From Alphaproteobacteria bacterium (GTDB taxonomy: Bacteria > Pseudomonadota > Alphaproteobacteria > UBA8366 > Aestuariispiraceae): a stretch of DNA of 64,000 bases. The stretch lies in contig JAWPMN010000001.1 of assembly GCA_033344895.1 (NCBI GenBank), positions 558,001 through 622,000 of the forward strand, read 5' to 3'. Position numbers and translations under genes: made by a program. Below the pieces are notes generated by a model. That model had not been told where the DNA came from. It made no database searches and saw only the letters and a list, made by a program, of their open reading frames with translations. Positions 1 to 7,114 of the stretch are shown here, one piece after another (positions within the stretch are counted from its first letter, which is position 1; each line of letters begins with the position of its first letter).

Positions 1-315
1 CATCATGTTCGTGACCGGCGCATTGAACGGTTCCTGTCCGGTCAGCGCGAGTTTGACCTCGGCGTCATGGACCAGCCCAAGATCGGTGCGGTTGGCACCC
101 AGAAGACCGATATTGGCAAACCCCCCCCCGGTCGCCTGGTAGGTGATCACGGAATCCCCATCGGACACCTTGACCGCCCGATCCATACCGGCACCCAGCA
201 GCGACCAAAGGCCGCCGGGGTTTCCGCCGGACAGGGTCAGGTTGACCGGCTCCGCCTGGGCCGCCCCGGCCGTCAGGCCAATACAGGCGGCAATTACAAA
301 TGCCTTAAGTTTCAT
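1..315 (-). CDS. TAXI-family TRAP transporter solute-binding protein, N-terminal part (runs off the window)
   Basis: The first 105 codons of a periplasmic binding protein are visible; the rest lies beyond position 1. The start ATG at 315 is followed by a short signal peptide (MKLKAFVIAACIGLTAGAAQA) ending at an AQA cleavage site. The mature part opens with a Gly-rich segment (GGNPGGLWSLLGAGMDRAV) and a later QATGGGFANIGLL, the pattern of the TAXI subfamily of TRAP receptors, which bind organic acids or amino acids for a DctM-type permease. A run of nine C at 121-129 encodes the Gly-Gly-Gly and is a possible slippage or sequencing-error spot, but the frame continues through it. It lies downstream of the aldehyde dehydrogenase and oxygenase genes on the same strand, so it is inferred to import the substrate of that pathway. 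Confidence 0.8.
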   Translation of the reverse strand, partial: MKLKAFVIAACIGLTAGAAQAEPVNLTLSGGNPGGLWSLLGAGMDRAVKVSDGDSVITYQATGGGFANIGLLGANRTDLGLVHDAEVKLALTGQEPFNAPVTNMM

Positions 316-337
316 CGAACGTCTCCCTTCCTCACCA

Positions 338-1825
338 TCATGGGTGTTTTGATTGTTTCGGAACGATCGTGACCGTCTTCTGCTCGGTGTAGGCGAGAAG
401 CTCCTCCAGACACTCTTCGCGTCCGATTCCGGAACTCTTCACGCCGCCGAACGGTGCGCCGAGGTAATGGTCACTCGAATCGTTGACCCAGACGTATCCA
501 GCCTGGATGCGATCCGTCAGGCGCATTGCGGTATCGAGGTCCCGGGTCCAAACAGACGCGGTCAGTCCGACATCCAAGCCATTGACGACGTCGAGCATCT
601 CGTCTTCGTCTTGCCAGGAAAGGACGGACAGAACCGGCCCGAACACCTCTTCACGCGCAATTCTCATTTGCGGCTTCAAACCGGTCACCAGCGTCGGACG
701 GACGAAGTATCCGCCCTTCGGTACGCTGGACGGCTCTCCGCCAGCGGCAAGAACGGCGCCTTCCGACACCGCCTGCTCAATGAAGCCGCACACTTTCTCG
801 TATTGCCGGGCCGTCGAAAGACAGCCCATCTCCGTAGCGTCGTCGGTCGGATCGCCGACCCGAACCTTGTCGAAAGCCTGCGCGATACCGTCGACGACGC
901 GGTCATGCAGAGATTGATGTACGAGAACCCGGCTCGTGGAACCGCAGGACTGTCCGGCGGTCCAACCCAGATTCATGCCCTTAACAGCACCAGCGATCGC
1001 CGCGTCGATATCGGCGTCCGGGCAAATCACCAGGGCATTCTTGCCACCGAGTTCTAGCTGTGTGCGTTTCAGCGTATCGGCACCGCCACGCAGCACGGCC
1101 TTGCCGGTCTGCACACTGCCGATCAGGCTGACCGCGGAAATACAACGGTGCCCACAGATGGCCGAACCAAGCTCCGCGCCCCCCGTCAGCACAGACAGTA
1201 TTCCGGGCGGGAAGATATCGGCGATCAACTCCGCCATGCGCAGCGCAGAGAGCGGCGTTTCTTCCGAAGGTTTCACGATGACCGCGTTTCCAGCGGCCAA
1301 TGGCGCCGCCATCTTTGCGGCCGCGAAGAGAAGCGGGTGATTGAAGGCCACCAGCCTGGCAACGACGCCCAACGGTTCCCGCGTCACATAAGTGATTTTC
1401 CCATCGCGCTGCGGAATCGTCTCGCCCTTGGCTTCCGTCGCGATGCCCGCAAAATAGTCGATCAGTGTCGCTCCAAGACCGACGTCGAACCGCATACCGG
1501 TGATGGGATTTCCGCTATCCAGCGCATCGATAAGCGCCAATTCCTCCGCATGATCCCTGAGACGTGCCGCAGCCTGACGCAGTGCCGCCCCTCGCGCGCC
1601 GGGACCGGCGCGGCGCCAAGCGGACTGAGCCGCCTTAGCGGCATCGACTGCGGAACTGAGGTCGGATAGGTCGGCATCGCGAATGGTGGCCAGCACCGTT
1701 CCGTCACTGGGAGAGCGAATGTCTCGTTCGCGGCCCGCCCCTTGGCGCCATACCCCGCCGACGAACAGTTCCGTTCGTACGACCGGCAGACTCCGCGCGG
1801 GTGCTTCCTTGGCGTAACCAGGCAC
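338..1825 (-). CDS. NAD(P)-dependent aldehyde dehydrogenase
   Basis: A full-length (495 aa) member of the aldehyde dehydrogenase superfamily, oxidising an aldehyde to a carboxylate in the cytoplasm. The catalytic cysteine is Cys294 in GQSCGSTSR and the general-base glutamate is Glu258 in QLELGGKN; the nucleotide-binding GS motif is in LIGSVQTGKAV (about 234-244). The start is GTG at 1825, preceded by a strong GGGAGGG at a spacing of about four bases. The sequence type is closest to betaine-aldehyde or aryl-aldehyde dehydrogenases; the substrate is not readable. It lies 121 bp downstream of the Rieske oxygenase on the same strand. A thiamine-diphosphate decarboxylase-like enzyme at the far end of the island could produce an aldehyde for it (inference). 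Confidence 0.9.
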   Translation of the reverse strand: MPGYAKEAPARSLPVVRTELFVGGVWRQGAGRERDIRSPSDGTVLATIRDADLSDLSSAVDAAKAAQSAWRRAGPGARGAALRQAAARLRDHAEELALIDALDSGNPITGMRFDVGLGATLIDYFAGIATEAKGETIPQRDGKITYVTREPLGVVARLVAFNHPLLFAAAKMAAPLAAGNAVIVKPSEETPLSALRMAELIADIFPPGILSVLTGGAELGSAICGHRCISAVSLIGSVQTGKAVLRGGADTLKRTQLELGGKNALVICPDADIDAAIAGAVKGMNLGWTAGQSCGSTSRVLVHQSLHDRVVDGIAQAFDKVRVGDPTDDATEMGCLSTARQYEKVCGFIEQAVSEGAVLAAGGEPSSVPKGGYFVRPTLVTGLKPQMRIAREEVFGPVLSVLSWQDEDEMLDVVNGLDVGLTASVWTRDLDTAMRLTDRIQAGYVWVNDSSDHYLGAPFGGVKSSGIGREECLEELLAYTEQKTVTIVPKQSKHP

Positions 1826-1946
1826 TGTACCCTCCCATCGAACGGGCCCAGGGGCCCCACGTCTTTTCGACGCTTTTTAATCGTTGCATCGCGGTGACTG
1901 GCACCGCACGGCCGCGCGTTCGTTGACGGCGGCCGCTATCTTTCCG

Positions 1947-3227
1947 TTACTCGGCGGCGTCCGCCGGTCTTTCCTGACCCAGGCTCCGCCAATCGATTTC
2001 TTTGTCGTATACGCCTTCCTTGGACGAGACCGTGACATGGGGGACCAACGGTGCCGTCGTTCCGATCGCCGGCCCGCCCTCCAGCACCGTGCGTGCCGCC
2101 TCGCTCATCAATCGTCGGAATTCTACGACCGCGATATCCGATGACCCCAGCAGGTCCGTCGATCGGTCGACCCGGGCACCCATCGACACCCACATCGCAA
2201 GATCCTGGTTCGGAATTCCTTGAATGCCGGTGAAGTTGCCCAGTTTCATAGCCTGACGGTCTTGCAGGAAATTGTTGTCCTCGTTCCGCTTCGGTACCCA
2301 TCGGTCATCGACATCGATGCCTTTCTGGGTATGGGTAAATTTTCGCCATTGCTCGGTCGACGGACAGGCCTTGCCGCCCCAGGCGATGAAGTGAAAATGG
2401 CTGGTCTCGTCGTCGATCGGGACAATCACCGTCGCGACGTTATAGTTGTTGTTCGGCGGGATCAGCGATGTGAACGGGGCGATGTATTCGGTGATCCGCA
2501 GATAATTGCGAGTCGCGGCATGTTTGATCGGCTTGCGGATCGCCGCGTAGTGAAACCCGTAGGGCGTCCGTTCCGTCTGCATGCGCGGCGACTTGTCGGT
2601 CGACGGACGGTACCAGGACGCATCGTCCGCTGCGGCACCCGGTACGCGTGCGGGAACCATGTCGGAGGAATGCAGCGAGGAGGAATGCGCGCTGTCGATC
2701 TGGCCTTCCGTGATCTGCGCCCAGTTCGCCGGGATACGCATTTTCAGAATAGAGACCAGCGTGTCGTCATCCGGCGAGAAGGCAGGCCGCTGAAACTCCG
2801 GCGCCTCGCTCTCGGTATCGAGCCATGCCCAGACAAAGCCTGCACATTCGTGGACCGGATAGGCCTGATGGCGAACCTTGTCGATCATCGGGGACCCTTC
2901 GGGCTCCGATGCCATGGACACGCAATTACCCTCTACGTCGAATTTCCAGCCGTGATAGAGGCAACGCAGTCCGCAGTCTTCATTCCGGCCATAGACCAAG
3001 GACGCCTTCCGATGCGGGCAAAGCTCGTTGAGCAGCCCCACGCGGCCTTCGGTATCGCGGAAACAGACATAGCGCCTCCCGATCGCTTCGATTAGCAAGG
3101 GCTTGCCATCGGGCTCGGAGACTTCCTCGGAAAGACAGATCGGGACCCAATGCTGACGCATGAGCTTGCCCATCGGCGCGTCGCCTTCGACCAGGGTCAG
3201 AAGATCGTTCTCTTCCTTGGAAAGCAT
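1947..3227 (-). CDS. Rieske non-haem iron oxygenase, alpha subunit (phthalate 4,5-dioxygenase-like)
   Basis: A 426-aa terminal oxygenase component. The Rieske [2Fe-2S] ligands are Cys70-x-His72 and Cys89-x2-His92 (CPHRKASLVYG and CLYHGWKF). The mononuclear iron site shows Asp178, His181 and His186 in QIDSAHSSSLH, with a probable third ligand Asp in the RVDRSTDLLGSSD region. The length and the LCPHRKASLVYGRNEDC segment fit the phthalate-dioxygenase (Pht3/OphA2) branch, which needs a separate reductase and no beta subunit. Start ATG at 3227 has GGGAGA six bases upstream. It is transcribed divergently from the reductase at 3346, and the shared promoter carries a tandem palindrome. The exact substrate cannot be fixed from sequence; an aromatic carboxylate is likely. 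Confidence 0.9.
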   Translation of the reverse strand: MLSKEENDLLTLVEGDAPMGKLMRQHWVPICLSEEVSEPDGKPLLIEAIGRRYVCFRDTEGRVGLLNELCPHRKASLVYGRNEDCGLRCLYHGWKFDVEGNCVSMASEPEGSPMIDKVRHQAYPVHECAGFVWAWLDTESEAPEFQRPAFSPDDDTLVSILKMRIPANWAQITEGQIDSAHSSSLHSSDMVPARVPGAAADDASWYRPSTDKSPRMQTERTPYGFHYAAIRKPIKHAATRNYLRITEYIAPFTSLIPPNNNYNVATVIVPIDDETSHFHFIAWGGKACPSTEQWRKFTHTQKGIDVDDRWVPKRNEDNNFLQDRQAMKLGNFTGIQGIPNQDLAMWVSMGARVDRSTDLLGSSDIAVVEFRRLMSEAARTVLEGGPAIGTTAPLVPHVTVSSKEGVYDKEIDWRSLGQERPADAAE

Positions 3228-3282
3228 GCGTTTCTCCCGTTTCTCTTCGTTTCATCTTCAGGGCAATGCTCTTGACGAAACG

Positions 3283-3309
3283 TTAGATTTCTAATATTTA
3301 GACATCTAA
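3283..3309. promoter_or_regulatory. Tandem TTAGA-N2-TCTAA operator in the oxygenase/reductase divergent promoter
   Basis: Two perfect 12-bp palindromes of the form TTAGA-N2-TCTAA lie at 3283-3294 and 3298-3309, separated by TAT, so their centres are 15 bp apart. They sit in the 118-bp gap between the divergent oxygenase and reductase genes. A TTGACG at 3272-3277 could serve as the -35 of a rightward promoter whose spacer and -10 region would be covered by the palindromes, which would suit repression. The MarR-family regulator at 6464-7003 is the obvious candidate binder, but no copy of the motif was seen in that regulator's own upstream region. Confidence 0.55.
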
Positions 3310-3345
3310 TAACATGAGAATCTGAGATTTGACAAGGGGGATTTC

Positions 3346-4290
3346 GTGGAAGCGCCCAACGACCGGATCGAGATGAAGGTGGCGGAGCGCCACAGCCTGA
3401 CCCCGGAAATCATGGAATTCACGCTGGAACCGGCAACCGGATCGGCCCTGCCGGCCTTTACGCCCGGCGCCCATATCACTGTCGAGACCCCTGACGGCGC
3501 CATGCGCCGATATTCGCTTTTGAACGACGGAACGGCCCCTTCCGCTTATGTGATCGCCGTTAAACGAGAGCGAAACTCCCGTGGCGGTTCGGCGTCGATG
3601 CATGAGCAGGCGCAGGAAGGAACGGCGCTGTTAATCGAGGCTCCGGAGAACGACTTCGAGTTGGTCGACAGTGCGAAATACATTCTGATCGCCGGCGGGA
3701 TCGGCGTGACCCCGATCCTGTCGATGGCCCGGCATCTCAGCCGTGAAGGAAAACCCTTCACCATCGTCTACTGCACACGGACCGCCGCAGACACCGCGTA
3801 TCTGGACGAGATTTCAGCCTTCAAGGGCGCCACCGTCCACCACGATGAAGGCGATATCGATCAGGCTTATGATTTTTGGGACCTGCTGGAGAAACCCGGG
3901 ACGGAGCATGTCTACTGCTGTGGCCCGTTCGGCCTGATGGAGGAAATCAAGGCCCTGACCGGACATTGGCCGGACGGTCGCGTTCATTTCGAAGAGTTCA
4001 GCCCGGTTTCCGTCGTTCGCGACGACGATGTCGCGTTCAACGTAACGCTAAAATCGAAAGGCCAGACGATCGAAGTTCCCGCCGATCGCTCCATTCTGGA
4101 AGCCTTGCGGGACGCCGGAGTGCAGACCGTTAGTTCTTGCGAAAGCGGCACGTGCGGCACCTGTAAATGCGCCTTGATCGAAGGCGAAGCGGATCACCGC
4201 GACCTTGTCCTTATGGACGAGGAAAAAGCCGACCACATCATGATCTGCGTCTCGCGCGCCAAGACCGGGGACCTGACGATTGATCTCTGA
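3346..4290 (+). CDS. PDR-type oxygenase reductase (flavin/NADH domain plus C-terminal [2Fe-2S] ferredoxin)
   Basis: A 314-aa electron-transfer protein that passes electrons from NAD(P)H through flavin and a plant-type [2Fe-2S] cluster to the oxygenase. The flavin-binding region includes RRYSLLND (around residue 50) and the nucleotide-binding domain includes ILIAGGIGVTPILSM. The C-terminal ferredoxin ligands are Cys265, Cys270, Cys273 and Cys301 (CESGTCGTCKC and MICVS). This flavin-NAD-Fe-S order is that of phthalate dioxygenase reductase and VanB-like proteins. The start is GTG at 3346 with AAGGGGG upstream. The gene starts a rightward operon with the dehydrogenase and decarboxylase-like genes; the next start overlaps its end by 11 bp. 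Confidence 0.9.
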   Translation: MEAPNDRIEMKVAERHSLTPEIMEFTLEPATGSALPAFTPGAHITVETPDGAMRRYSLLNDGTAPSAYVIAVKRERNSRGGSASMHEQAQEGTALLIEAPENDFELVDSAKYILIAGGIGVTPILSMARHLSREGKPFTIVYCTRTAADTAYLDEISAFKGATVHHDEGDIDQAYDFWDLLEKPGTEHVYCCGPFGLMEEIKALTGHWPDGRVHFEEFSPVSVVRDDDVAFNVTLKSKGQTIEVPADRSILEALRDAGVQTVSSCESGTCGTCKCALIEGEADHRDLVLMDEEKADHIMICVSRAKTGDLTIDL

Positions 4291-5446
4291 CCCCATCCGT
4301 CTGGGGGTCGCCGGACTCGGACGCGGCTTCATGTTGACTTTGCCGAGTTTGCTGGCCGATCCCCACACCAAACTGGTGGCCAGTGCCGCCCCGCGGGAGG
4401 AATCGCGGCAGGCCTTCCGAAACCAGTTCGGAGGAAACGCTCACACGACTGTCGAGGAACTGGCGAAAGACCCGGATGTCGAAGCGGTCTACATCGCCAC
4501 GCCGCATCAGATGCACCGCGACCATGCGGAAATTCTGGCGGCAGCCGGAAAGCACCTTCTTGTCGACAAGCCGCTGGCCATAGACATGGCGGATGCGACG
4601 GCGATTGTGGACGCGGTAGAGCGGGCCGGGATTCGTCTGGTCACCGGTCCCAGCCATAGCTTCGATCAGCCGGTCGTCGCCGCCCGCCATATAATCGACA
4701 CCGGGCGCTTCGGAACGGTGCGCATGGTCCACGCCCTGAATTACACGGATTTCCTATACCGCCCGCGCCGGCCGGAAGAACTTTCAACGGCATCGGGCGG
4801 CGGTGTCGTGTTCAGCCAGGCGGTTCATCAGGTCGATGTCGTTCGCCTGCTGATGGGAGGGACGGCGCACGCCGTCTCCGCCGCGACCGGCAACTGGGAC
4901 CCGGCGCGGCCGACCGAAGGCGCCTATGCGGCATTGCTGCATTTCGACGGGGGCCGATTCGCAAATCTCGTTTACTCCGGCTATGCCCATTACGACAGCG
5001 ATGTCCTCCAGGACGGGATCGGCGAACTGGGCCAGCCCAAGGATATGTCGACCTATGGCGCGGCCCGCCGGGCGCTGGCCTCCGTCTCCTCTCCGGAGGA
5101 AGAAGCCGCGTTAAAGTCGAAACGCACATTCGGCGCCACCGAGGTCCCGGCCGCCGCCCCCCATCCCGAGCATTTCGGGCCGGTCTTCATCAGTTGCGAC
5201 CGTGCCGACCTGCGCCTGACCGGCAAGGGGATCGAGATATGGGGCGATTCGAAGCGGGAATTCGTCTCTGTCCCCGCCATCCCGGCGCCACGCACCGAAG
5301 TTCTGAAAGGTCTCTACGACGCGATCCGGTTTGGTAAGGCGCCACCGCAGAATGCGCGGTGGGGCCGTGCCAGCCTGGAAGTCTGTCACGCGATCCTGGA
5401 AAGCGCGAACACCAACGAGCGCATCTTACTGCGCCATCAGTCCTAG
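4280..5446 (+). CDS. Gfo/Idh/MocA-family dehydrogenase (4,5-dihydrodiol-phthalate dehydrogenase-like)
   Basis: A 388-aa NAD(P)-dependent oxidoreductase. The Rossmann glycine motif is GVAGLGRGF at residues 9-17, and the family's EKP-type motif appears as VDKPLA near residue 97. In phthalate catabolism the cis-4,5-dihydrodiol dehydrogenase (Pht4/OphB) belongs to this family, and the protein resembles that branch (segments such as VYIATPHQMHRDHAEIL). The likely start is TTG at 4280, inside the last codons of the reductase; no in-frame ATG exists before the glycine motif, so an overlap start is preferred. Its place between an oxygenase reductase and a dihydroxyphthalate-decarboxylase-like gene supports rearomatisation of a dihydrodiol, but the natural substrate is unproven. 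Confidence 0.8.
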   Translation: MISDPIRLGVAGLGRGFMLTLPSLLADPHTKLVASAAPREESRQAFRNQFGGNAHTTVEELAKDPDVEAVYIATPHQMHRDHAEILAAAGKHLLVDKPLAIDMADATAIVDAVERAGIRLVTGPSHSFDQPVVAARHIIDTGRFGTVRMVHALNYTDFLYRPRRPEELSTASGGGVVFSQAVHQVDVVRLLMGGTAHAVSAATGNWDPARPTEGAYAALLHFDGGRFANLVYSGYAHYDSDVLQDGIGELGQPKDMSTYGAARRALASVSSPEEEAALKSKRTFGATEVPAAAPHPEHFGPVFISCDRADLRLTGKGIEIWGDSKREFVSVPAIPAPRTEVLKGLYDAIRFGKAPPQNARWGRASLEVCHAILESANTNERILLRHQS

Positions 5447-5469
5447 ATATCAGGGAGGAAAGACCGAAT

Positions 5470-6459
5470 ATGGGTACGCTGAGATTATCGATCGCCATGG
5501 GCGATTACGACCGCACCCGGCCGATCCACGACGGTCGCGTCAAGATTGACGGTGTGGAGCCGGTGACGATGCTGCTGTCGCCGGAAGAAATGTTCTTTCG
5601 GGCCTTCCGGCATGAAGCCTTCGATGTCAGCGAGCTTTCCTTCTCCTCCTATTGCGTAAAGCATTCGAAGGGAGAGAGCCCCTATGTCGCCGTGCCGGTA
5701 TTCCTGTCGCGGGCTTTCCGGCATTCCTCCATCTATATCCGTACCGACAAGGGAATCAAATCGCCGGCGGATCTAAAGGGCCGCCGGATCGGGATCGCGG
5801 AATGGCAATTGACCGCCAATGTCTGGGTCCGGGGAATCCTGGAGGACTACGACGTCAAGCAATCGGAGATCAGCTGGGTGCGCGGCGGTATGCACGCAAC
5901 CGGACGCCCCGAAAAGATTCCGGTCAACGTCCCGAATGACGTCACGATCGAAGCGGCCCCGGACGACCGGACGCTGGATCAGATGCTGCGCAATGGAGAG
6001 ATCGACGGGTTCATCGGCCCACGGTCCCTGCGCTGTTTCGACGAGGGACATCCGAATGTCGGACGGTTGTTCGCGGACGGCATCGAGGCGGCGTCCGCCC
6101 ATTTCGAGCGTACCGGCATCTTTCCAATCATGCATGTGCTCGGCGTGAAGCGGGAGATCGCGGATGCCAATCCCTGGCTGCCCGGCGCCCTGCTGAAGGC
6201 CTTTACACAATCCAAGGCAATGGCACAGCAGGCCCTGCAGGACACGTCGGCGACGAAGGTCACGATGCCCTTTGTCGAAGATACGCTAACGCTTGCCCGG
6301 CGCCTGATCGGGCCGGAAATCTGGACCTATGGCGTTCCCGGCAACGAGACGGTGCTGGAGGCGTTTCTGGACCTGCATCACCGGCAAGGACTTTCCCCGC
6401 GCCGCCTAAGCATCGGCGAGATTTTCCATCCGGCGACCTATGAGGCCTACAGCCTGTGA
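5470..6459 (+). CDS. 4,5-dihydroxyphthalate decarboxylase-like protein
   Basis: A 329-aa cytoplasmic protein without signal peptide, related to periplasmic-binding-protein folds and to Pht5/OphC 4,5-dihydroxyphthalate decarboxylase. The N-terminal pattern LSIAMGDYDRTRP, the FFRAFR segment and AVPVFLSRAFRHSSIY are typical of that family. The reaction would remove CO2 from a dihydroxylated aromatic dicarboxylate to give a catechol carboxylate such as protocatechuate. Start ATG at 5470 is chosen because GGGAGGA lies at 5453-5459; longer in-frame extensions upstream lack a ribosome site. It closes the reductase-dehydrogenase operon and ends 4 bp before the convergent MarR gene. Some family members of unknown function are annotated as binding proteins; absence of a signal peptide argues against that here. 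Confidence 0.8.
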   Translation: MGTLRLSIAMGDYDRTRPIHDGRVKIDGVEPVTMLLSPEEMFFRAFRHEAFDVSELSFSSYCVKHSKGESPYVAVPVFLSRAFRHSSIYIRTDKGIKSPADLKGRRIGIAEWQLTANVWVRGILEDYDVKQSEISWVRGGMHATGRPEKIPVNVPNDVTIEAAPDDRTLDQMLRNGEIDGFIGPRSLRCFDEGHPNVGRLFADGIEAASAHFERTGIFPIMHVLGVKREIADANPWLPGALLKAFTQSKAMAQQALQDTSATKVTMPFVEDTLTLARRLIGPEIWTYGVPGNETVLEAFLDLHHRQGLSPRRLSIGEIFHPATYEAYSL

Positions 6460-6463
6460 TCGG

Positions 6464-7003
6464 CTACTCCATGAAGCTGGAACGCGTGGCCGGCATTTTC
6501 AGGCCCCGCGCTTCGACTTCAATCTCATCCTGTTCAAGATTGGCGAGGATCGCGATCAGGTCTTCGCGGAGCCGGTCACGCCGCTCTTCCGGGATACCCG
6601 CAAGGGCGACCTCGTTCGCTTCGACCGCAAGCGGCTCGAGCAGTTTTTGCAGGTCGCGGCCCTTGGGACATAGGAAGACATGCTGCCGCCGCTTGTTACC
6701 GCCCTGCGTCCGGCGCTCGATGATCCCCAGCCGCTCCAACTTCGTCAGGGCGGTATGGGTGGTAGGTGCCGTAAGGTTTGCCGCTTCGGCCAACTGGCTT
6801 TGCGAAATTCCTTCGTGCTTCCACAGGATGCGCAGGAAGACCCATTGGCCGAACGAAATTTCATGCAGGGCCAACCGGCGTGCAAGCGACCGATTGAAGC
6901 CGCGGGCACACAAACGGACGAGATGCGCAATGCGTTCGTCCTGGTACGACAGAAGGTCCTTCGCATCCGGGGCGGCGTCGGGTTTCGGCCTTGGCGTGGA
7001 CAT
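6464..7003 (-). CDS. MarR-family transcriptional regulator
   Basis: A 179-aa winged-helix regulator. The recognition region reads ISQSQLAEAANLTAPTTHTAL, followed by a LERLGIIERR wing and a beta-hairpin segment with basic residues (GGNKRRQH). The start at 7003 (MSTPRPK) is preferred over an in-frame ATG 42 bp upstream because AGGAG sits five bases before it. It is convergent with the decarboxylase-like gene and divergent from the thiamine-diphosphate enzyme, as expected for a local repressor responding to an aromatic acid. MarR proteins usually bind palindromes of 15-20 bp as dimers. The tandem palindrome at 3283-3309 is a candidate target (inference). Confidence 0.88.
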   Translation of the reverse strand: MSTPRPKPDAAPDAKDLLSYQDERIAHLVRLCARGFNRSLARRLALHEISFGQWVFLRILWKHEGISQSQLAEAANLTAPTTHTALTKLERLGIIERRTQGGNKRRQHVFLCPKGRDLQKLLEPLAVEANEVALAGIPEERRDRLREDLIAILANLEQDEIEVEARGLKMPATRSSFME

Positions 7004-7027
7004 CCGGTCTCCTGGGCTCGATGCGAA

Positions 7028-7057
7028 GAAATGCGATACCGTCACGAGAAACGCGAT
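7028..7057. promoter_or_regulatory. Direct repeat GAAAYGCGAT in the marR/ThDP-enzyme divergent gap
   Basis: GAAATGCGAT (7028-7037) and GAAACGCGAT (7048-7057) differ at one base and are spaced exactly 20 bp apart, about two helical turns. They lie in the 111-bp gap between the divergent MarR regulator and thiamine-diphosphate enzyme. They could be a regulator site, but the repeat is short and chance is possible. Confidence 0.25.
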
Positions 7058-7114
7058 CCGGACGGGCTATGTCGCAGCGCGAAAGATGCAGCACAATAGC
7101 GAAGGAAGCAGGAA

